A stretch of 64,000 nt of DNA from Corythucha ciliata (lineage: Eukaryota; Arthropoda; Insecta; Hemiptera; Tingidae), in contig CM075937.1 of assembly GCA_038030265.1 (NCBI GenBank), positions 2,232,001-2,296,000 of the forward strand, given 5' to 3'. Below are positions 13,001-22,000 of this stretch, piece by piece. Each line of letters begins with the position of its first letter. The first letter of the stretch is position 1. The notes beneath the pieces are model-generated. The model ran no database searches, had not been told where the DNA came from, and worked only from the letters and a program-made list of their open reading frames with translations. The position numbers were made by a program, and so were the translations under genes.

Positions 13001-16000
13001 TTCGCAGCTAAAATCGAGAAAAAATGGCTAATTAACCGATCAAAGTGAGAAGAAGCACTGACGTGAGGACAATACGATGATCCGCGGTTAAAGTTGAGGA
13101 AACGGCAATTCGCGGCTTCTGAAGATAATTCCGTGGCTGCAGAAAGCTAACAAAATCGCTAATACGTGACAAAATGGTGAAAAAGCGGTAATTCGCGGTG
13201 AAAATTGGGGGAAAACTCTCATTCACGGCTGAAATGTAGAGAACCGCTATAGCGGCTAAAGTGAGAAAAATTCACAGAAATAAATTGAGAAGATTGGCAA
13301 ATTCACAGAAATAAATTGAGAAAATGGCAAGTCGCGCTTTCGTGGAGGCAATAACTTAATCGTGGCTATAACTAGGAAAAAGCTCTAATTCACGGATAAA
13401 ATTGAGGAAAATCTCTCATTAGCGGCTAAAATAAGGAAAAACACAAATTCACGGCAAAAATAGAGAGAAATCTCTAATTCGCGTATAAAATGGAGACAAA
13501 TCGATGATTCACTGATAAAATTGAGAAGAAGCGTTGAAGTGTGGAAAAAAACGAAATTCGCGGTTAAAATGGAGACAAAGCCAAATCGCGGCTCCTGAAG
13601 GCTACTTCATGGGGGTACTGATGAAAGATTCGTCTGGCGGCGCCAAAGCCCTCGCGGGGGGGGGGGAGCAAATCCCCCCCTGGATGTTAACAAAAATCAT
13701 CTTTTCCCCCCCTGGCTGCGTCAATTGGAGGCAAGTCGCCTCCAACACCCCCCTGATAGACGCCACTGGATGTAACTAGGAGTAAATGTAAAATGCGCTG
13801 CGCTCTAGGAAATGCGCTATAGGAAAACCCAGTTTTACGGGAAATTTCCATAGAACGCGTACTACTTTTCGAGTTACAGGCAAAAAAACTCGGGTTTTCG
13901 GCGCTTCTGAAGTGGGGCCCTTCTGGCTGGGAAATTTTTGTGGAAAACTCATGAAAATGACTCATTTTCTTTTATAGCAATTAAAAAAATAATAATTAGC
14001 GATTTTTTTGGCAGAAATGACCATTTTTGGGGAAAAAGAGTGCTCTTCAAAACCAGTGGTTTAACCAGTAAAATTCAAACGATCCTTGCTGCGGTTTTTA
14101 GAGTGCTAAAAATCGTAAGACCCCCGTTCACAATCTCTATGCTTTCGTTGTGTGGTGTCCATGCAACCTATCTAAATGCTTCATTTTTCGAGGGAATAAA
14201 TTTGTTTGGTTGCATAGACTCCACACAACGCAGACATAGAGCTTGTGAACGGGCGGTCCTAATTAGTTGAATGGAACTGGATGTGAAGGCTCACCAAAGC
14301 ATCGAAAGATATCGCTCCGGCCAGCTGGCTGTCGAATAGAGTGGATTTCACTACTAATATACGAATTTCGACGTTATTAGTAAATTGGGCATTATTATGC
14401 AGAAATGGCTAAATAAAAGAAGAGAATCACACTGAGTGGTAATTTTTGTCGAATAATAGCAAATTAACTAAAAACGTGGAAATTCGGTGTAGTAAATGCA
14501 CTCTATTTGACAGCCAGCTGCTGGGGCGACATTTTTTGATACTTTGGTGGGCGTTCGTTCGGTGGGCAGTCAGTTCCATTCAAAGGTCCACTGACGATGA
14601 GGTTTTCAGGACGTTTAGCATGTTGAAATTCGCAAGATTGTTTGAATTTTGCAGGTCAAAACAAGCGATGTTGAAGAGAAAAGTTACATTTTTCTTCTTT
14701 AAAAAACATTGTCATTTTTGCTGGAAAATTGCCAATTAATTAAACAAACGCTCATGAGTAATTTTGAATGGGACACGTTGGAGAAGTTTCTCTGATCCAT
14801 GGAAAGTCGATAGGCGCTGTTGATCAACAGTGGGAGAGGACTTATTTTTCCTTTTGATTTGGATCATTGCTTCCGCACCTACGGCCTATTATTCATTATC
14901 TAGTCAGATTTAGTATGATCAAGTGGGGGTTGAATTTTATGGAAAATTAAAAATCCCCATATCGTACAATCTTAAGAGGTGTTGAGGCGACAGAAAATAG
15001 TTATTTTATGTCGAAAATTGCTATTCCTGACTTTCTGTCACGGTACTGACACACTGGGAAAAAGGTCGGTTGTTTTCACTCTGTTAAGACACTAATTCGG
15101 TCAAATTATCGGTCAAAATCAACAGTTTTCGACCGACCGTGAAAAAGTTTACTCTGTTGAAGTAGCATTTCGCCGAGTTAATAGGCTGAAAACACCCAAA
15201 AGACCGTGCAAATTGGTCAAATAAGCTAATTTATGACGCAGCTCACGGCTAATTCAAGAATTAACCGAGCCCTGGACACTTGGTTAATATAAGCGAGGGT
15301 GTTGCGTTAACCGAGTGGGTTTGGAAATCCCCACCACTTCCATTTCCCTTTTTTGGAGATAAGACTGAGCTATTCGGTTGGTATGCCTTTAACCAACTCA
15401 AGTCGGTTCAAGAGTCGGTCAATTTTATGCGTATTTAACTAAGCTGTCCAAGGACTGCTATGGTGAAAACTCCCACTCGGTTAAACTTGTCGTGGTTTAA
15501 CCGACTGTTGTCGCCCGCTCGGTTGCGTCTTAGATGACTTAACGGAGTGAACTTGGTTATGAAAATACGGCAGTGATGATGCGCATGCGAAGTGCTCTGT
15601 AAACTAGGGTTTCTAGCCTCACATCACAACTCACTTCTTCATGTTCCGCCATGAAGAAGTATGTATTTTTTTAAAATGAGTGAATGTGAGAAACTATTGA
15701 GACGCAGACTGTGGTATAGACTTCCATCCTGAAATACAGAGCGGGGCTCCATCCAATTTGAGAGAGTGGAAGACACCTGAACCATAACTTCGAGAAATCA
15801 CTGGTAAGTACCTATTTGTTTTACATAATTTTACACGTTTTTTCGGGTCATTGAATTGGAGAACTGATAAAGCGTCGAATCAAAATTTAGGAGATTTTAA
15901 ATGAAATTTGTTTCTTGTTTGTTTGTTTTTGTTTTTTTACAAGTAAGTAATCATTAATGTGTAGTAATCCATGCGTAATATAATCCTCTGTTGAAGACAG

Positions 16001-19000
16001 TTCAATCGAAATTCGGTCACTCCGTGTTTTAGCGGAATCGGGTGATACAGCTCCCTCGCCACCTAGAAGCTTTGACCCATCTGAACGGTTGATATTCTTC
16101 CAGCCTACTCAGCTCGGTTGTTAGAACCGACTTTAGTGTTGGTGTATGAGTGTATGTGTGCAAGGGGCTGTGAATCACAATTTGTGCCTCTTTAATCAGT
16201 CCATTTTATTTAGTGACGGTAGATATTCGTTTATTTAGTGTTTTTTTGGTTCGGCTTATTATTCATTCTGAATGATTCAGTAATGTAATCGGTTATAACA
16301 GCATTTTTACAAACCCTCCCATCCTATTTTTTTCTTCGTACTTTCTAACATGTTTAGATTCTATTTCACGTCGCTTCGCAATGACGGAGCTTGTACGCCG
16401 TCTGGGCCAAATTTTGCCTTCTGATTTTCCCAAAAAAAACTCTTTCTTTCAGACTTCATTTAGGGTGTAGTTGGTCCTAACTTCTTGCCAGTCTAATCAA
16501 CCAAATCTCGGGACTCTTGTTTGTTTGTTTTTTTCTTTTTAAGAGGAGAGGTTTTGTAGAGGGGGGAAAACCTTGCGAATTCTCAAATCTACAAATCACT
16601 CCTACAAAACATTTTTATTATTTATTTATTTATTCTATGCATGGCATACAATTCTTCCAATATGTATTTTTCAGCTCTCAAGGATTACACTCCTAGCGGT
16701 CCTAACGCCACATGTTTTCAAGGAAATGAAGCCTGGAAATGAACTTTCCCATTTCTCAACACGCTAAAAACAACAGGTGAACAATGATAACCAGTCATTC
16801 GTTACACTCAGAAAGAGTATAAATTTAAAATTGTATGGTTATTGGTTTAATTCTTTATTACATATTACTATGTATTTTCTTGTTTAAAATAGATTTGCAA
16901 TTTATTTGACAAAACAGTGAATTTTACAATCTAATAACAAAAATACACTAATTTATAACAAAAATTGCATGGGTTCTTCATCGAAATGCACGACCTTCAA
17001 CTTTCACATTCCCAGCTGAGCAGCTGCCCCATCGCAAAAGCCGAGCTCTGCAGATCTCCATTTCTTCCGAGTGCCTCTCAGACACATGCTCGACGCCCGG
17101 AGAATTGCCAGCGAGATCCTAGCCCGCATCCAACCTTTTATCGCTGACTGAGGGCGATGCCACACTTATCTGCCAGCCGTTCTCCTAATACCTTGATGAA
17201 GACACTCATCTGGGGGGCGAACGTTCCATCTGCGGAGCATACAAGTGGCGTGAATGTTGCATGTCGATCTTCAGCCACACTGTTGTATTTCCTCATTTTT
17301 TCCTGCTCAGCGCTGGACAAAACCGCCGAGACAGACCGGGAGCCGTAAGAGGGGGCGTCAGTGTCTACGACACGGACGTCAAACAACGCCTCCCTCTGTG
17401 GCTCCCAGACCCCCCGGCACGCTAAATCTCCACGCAGTGCTGAAATTGAATTTGAAGCCTCTCTTATGATTGGCTCCTTCACGCAGTTGCCCCATGCTGT
17501 TGCCATCAGTTCACCCAGTACATCCCGGACCTCATTGTGGCGTCTTGTGACCAGGCCTCCTGTTCTGCAGTCTAACGCGTGTTCCAGTGTGAACTGACTA
17601 TTGCCACATCCATCACACGTTTTAGGCATCTTGAATGGCTCCCTTTTGTACCTGATGGCGATTGCGTCTTTGAACTCGTATGGTGACAGATCGAAATCAT
17701 GCTTTTGTAAAGGCACGACTGAGAGCCAACCTGAAGCATTACTCTGTGTTTTGGCCTTTATCGATCTCTCAATGGCTCTCCTTCGGCCTGGGGAGAACAG
17801 TGCCAGTGTATGCTCCAATAGAGCGTCCTCCAACTCATCCCTTTTCTGTCTTGCTTCTTTCTTTGCGGCGATTGACTTTGAGAAATGTTCAGCTGCATTC
17901 AACTCCCCGCCTGATCTGATGGCTCTTGTCAGTTCCACACTGCATGCCTTCGACGTTTCATACGACAATTTGGCCATTCTGACTGGGTCACCTATCGCCA
18001 ACCCCCCTTTGCAGACTGGCAACGAGAACAAGTCATTTTCTTCTGTTGAAATCGAGGTTGATTCGCCAACAATCTTGGGAACAAATTCGGCCTGAATACA
18101 TTGGCGCAATGGTTCATAGGCCTGATCGGCGCTGTCCAAAACTCTTTGTACAAATGTCCACCGGTTCTGAAGAGACTTAGTGAAGGCTGCGTAGGCCGAC
18201 TGTGGCTGAGATTCTCCGGCAGCTGCCAATTTTCTCACTGAGCTCGTCCAACTATCATTTTTTCGCTCGAGATAGAGTTGCTTCCCTTCCTCTGTACCAA
18301 TATACCCTCCAAGAAACCGCTGGCCTGTGACTATCTTGATTCCAGTATCTCTAAAAATCCCGTCGGCTTCGCTTTTATCATCCGGGTGTACCAGTAAGCA
18401 CGACTTACTACCGTGTGGGAAGTACCCGAAGTGCGGATCCACCTCATTCAGTCTGGCCCACCAAGTTCTCAGGTTCTGTAGGCCGCCTTGCGCAGAAGAG
18501 TCGTCAGCATACCAGCATTGCTGACTTTCTGGATCCCGGAGTGTGTCGATGATTGGCAGCGTCGAAAGTCCATAGAAGAGCATGGCCAACGGATCCCCTT
18601 GGGTGACTCCATCTCTACTGAGAATTCGCTCTTCTGTGCCACGGAACACCAATTCTGCATGTCCACGGTAGGTCTTGTAGAGGAATCTTGCACAGCTTGG
18701 CCATAAGCGGCGAGCTTGCCAAAGGGCCACAATCCGGTTCATTGAGTTAAATGCATTCTTTGCGTCAACCATTAGCATCCCCCATTTAGAACCTGCCATA
18801 GACCGTTCCTGAAACAAGGCATCCATTGCCTGCACTCCTCCTTCAATCCCAGCACTTAGACCTCCACAGAGTTGTCTACCTCCACAGGCCTCCGTAACTT
18901 CGTCGCCAGCAACTAAGGCCATGCATTTACAGAGGATTCTTCTAAAGCAATCTCCAACACCAATCGGTCGCACGCCTGGGCATTTATCGAGAGCCAGCGT

Positions 19001-22000
19001 TCTGCTAGCCATTAGTGCTCGAATTGAACTCCATGGGACATCTTCGGCACTAAGCCGGCACGCCAAAGCAGCCACGGTTTCTCTTAGGCGTATACTCGAC
19101 CTACCGTGCCTTAATAGGAAGTCAACCCACTGCTCTGCACTTGTCCCATTTGGTCCACCTCCGCCATGGAGCTTTCTCGCTACTTTCTCCACCAGGTCAG
19201 CCGTAATCAGTGGGGGCAGTAACGGAGGTAATTCCTGTCCCTCGGGGAACTCCATTAGGCTAGATTCAAAAGGCTAGAATCAAGGGTTCTGGATGTTTTT
19301 TTTTTAGTTCTTGCATGACTGTTGTTCCTTCAGAATCCACTACTGAGTCAGGTTGCAACACAGAGGTTGTGCCGCTTTCCTCTAACCACTGAACAGCTTC
19401 CCGCACTTTTCTTCGTAGCATAAAGCGGTGAAATGTTTTTACTGTCTGATTTTCATTTGAGGTGCCGCGTTGCTTCCGAATACCTAGTTTCTTGTCTGCA
19501 TTCAGTGCGTCGGCAATTAGTATGTCAAATTCACCATCTAACCAGAGCTGAGTTCTTCGGGTCAAGAGAACTCTAATGTCCTTAACTTGCTCCACCATTT
19601 TGTCCCTCTGGAGCATTACAGCCAAATAAACAAGGACCCTTTCTGATGGAGCATCGTCCACCCTCAGCTTTTCAACCTCCTGTGCTAACAAGTCCACAAA
19701 ACCTGATGATCCTCCCGGTAAGTCATACTGTCTGCCCTGCAACTGATTTACTTTCTTCCATCTTCTATCCCTTTTAACATCAGCTCTTTCACCGGGTCCA
19801 TGAACAAATTGTGACCCATATACACTGGCCAGTTTTTCCTTCCATTCCTTCGTCTGCTCTTCTTGAGAGTCCTGACTGCCGACAGCCTGATGGTCCTGGC
19901 TTTCCACTACTTCACGGCAAATCGAGGACCATCTCAGGTGACCGTTCAAGCTTATGAAGTCTCTGCCACACCCTCGACATACCACACGGCGAGGCGTTTG
20001 ATTGAAGATGTCACTTATAGATTCGTCCTGAGACATTATAACATCCTCCGGTTACACTGACGACACCCCGGTGACCATATTTAACACAACTTTTTGCAAA
20101 TTCAACAGAAGAATAATTGCCTGCGCCGAAATTCAACCGAAACGCGGTCCGGGACCACTCCCAAATGTGTTTCCACACCAAATCACTTCCTTTTCAACTC
20201 TTTTTACCACTTATTTTCAACTTTTTTGGCAGAGCGATTTTCTGTGTACGGCACTTGACAACGGCACAACAAAACAAAATTATTTTCTTGTTTAATAATG
20301 TTTTCTTTTATTCATTATTATTTTATTTTATTCATTTTATCATTTTTTTAAAAGCCAATAAATGAGTTTTCGGCCGAACTAATCCTATAATACTTTTTAT
20401 ATTAATCGGATTGGGGTACCTTAGACTATCATCCAAACTGACGAAGGACAGTCGTCGACAGCCGATCAGCCGGTCGACGCTACGTATAGAATACTGCACG
20501 GTTGATTCGAAGCTACTGAATGTGTAGTAGCTTCAAAATTGACCTAGTGTAATGGTCAATTTAAACGACCGATTTTTTATTTTAAAATTGACAGAGCGAT
20601 TGGTTGGCTTGATTCAACCGAATGGTTCGATAAAATTGACGGAGTTACTGGTTGATACGGTTCAACCGAATAATTCGTCAAAACTGACTGAGTGATCGGT
20701 TGATTTGGATCAACCGAATGACACGGTTGACGTTGTTTAACCGAGTAGCTGAAATAAAAAATTAATGCATAAAAAATTAATACTCTGAAACACTAGGCAC
20801 AACTTTTGGCTGCCCGAAAACCGCGATTTTTTGGTCATTTTATCAGTTTTTTCTATAAATATCCCCCCAAAACGAGAGGCTTTATACAGGAAACCCTTCT
20901 CGTACAAAACATTCAGGGTCATTCAATTTCCTTCACCAATACATTCATGTGAATAAGTACATTGGTTTTCCACGACCAATGCGGAGCGCGCTACAAACTT
21001 ACGGGCCTTTTTTTTCTAAAATGGGTGAAAGGCTTAAAATCACCTGTTTCCGACCAATCTATGCTCTGTGAGCTTGATTTCTGCCCATCAACCTTCATTC
21101 CATTAGCCTACCCAACTTTTTCAAGCTCCTAGCTCCACCTCGGTTGAAAATTTTGAAGCCTTCTATTCTAGATTTTATATAAATAAAAAAAACTGACCAT
21201 TTTGCCTCCAGAAAACGATAATTTAAGCGTTAAACTTGGCGTTTTGGTGTTCTGGGACTCCACTAGGTCCCTAGCGTCGGTAACCGTTAATTTGCAGGGG
21301 AAAAGAATAATGTGGCAGGACTAATTCGGCATGGGTACTACACATCCTCATTTGTCTTGAAACATCAACCCAATATTTTATGAATTTTGGAAGCGATGGA
21401 ATGATGTAACATGAGGGTGTTTGATGTAAAGGGAGAGGGGGGTCATCGGCATTACCCCCCCCCCCCCCGTAGGATTCAGACCTGGATCCGCCCCTGGCCC
21501 GAAGTCTATCCCTCTGCTTCGTATTGCGATGTGCAAGTAACCAGTTTTTTAGTATTTCAAAGTCGCAAGAAGTTTTTGTGTGACTAGACGCAGTGAAAAT
21601 TAGACATGGGGTAACCGTTAGACTTGAAAGGAGTTAACGGAATTAAGCATAAGCATTATCCTCCATTTATATTTGTAAATTAACCTACAGAGAAAACTTG
21701 CCTCATAAACTTTATGTCAGAACGATTTTAAAAATTCGAATTTAAATTCTACAGATCCATTCATTCCAAGCACTTAAATGAAAAATATTTTCCCCTGAAA
21801 AATGAAGCAGACAAGTAAAAAATCACACACTCAAGCTTTTGTTTAAAAGGCTCTCGATAGAAGCCTTGATGTGTTGTTGTTTTTTTCAGACTGGTCGAAT
21901 TGGGCAAATTGGCATTAGCGACTCAGGAAAAAGAGAAGAAAACTCCCGTTTCGGCTTTTTTACGAAAAATGAAAAATAGAGCTGGCGTCGTCGAAACGCG

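Larger units (their letters stand above)
9180..13768. mobile_element. Nested hAT shell, 4.6 kb
   Basis: Ends CAGTGGCGTC (9180-9189) and GACGCCACTG (13759-13768) are inverted repeats. Flanks gacgtaac (9172-9179) and gatgtaac (13769-13776) form an 8 bp target duplication with one mismatch. Both termini carry homopolymer C/G runs. It lies wholly within the 8851-21496 shell and so inserted later. It contains foldback elements, a CR1-like fragment and a minisatellite block. No transposase frame is visible, so it is non-autonomous or gutted. Confidence 0.78.
8851..21496. mobile_element. 12.6 kb hAT-bounded shell inside host intron 3
   Basis: The left end CAGGGGCGGATCCA (8851-8864) and right end TGGATCCGCCCCTG (21483-21496) are perfect 14 bp inverted repeats. 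Flanks are gtccgaag (8843-8850) and gcccgaag (21497-21504), an 8 bp target duplication with one mismatch, as hAT elements make. Without the insertion the intron would be about 0.5 kb. Both ends continue with G/C homopolymer tracts. No transposase of its own was recognised. The interior consists largely of later insertions: a hAT shell at 9180-13768, foldback elements, TCGGTT-rich arrays and a LINE at 17138-20036. Confidence 0.8.
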
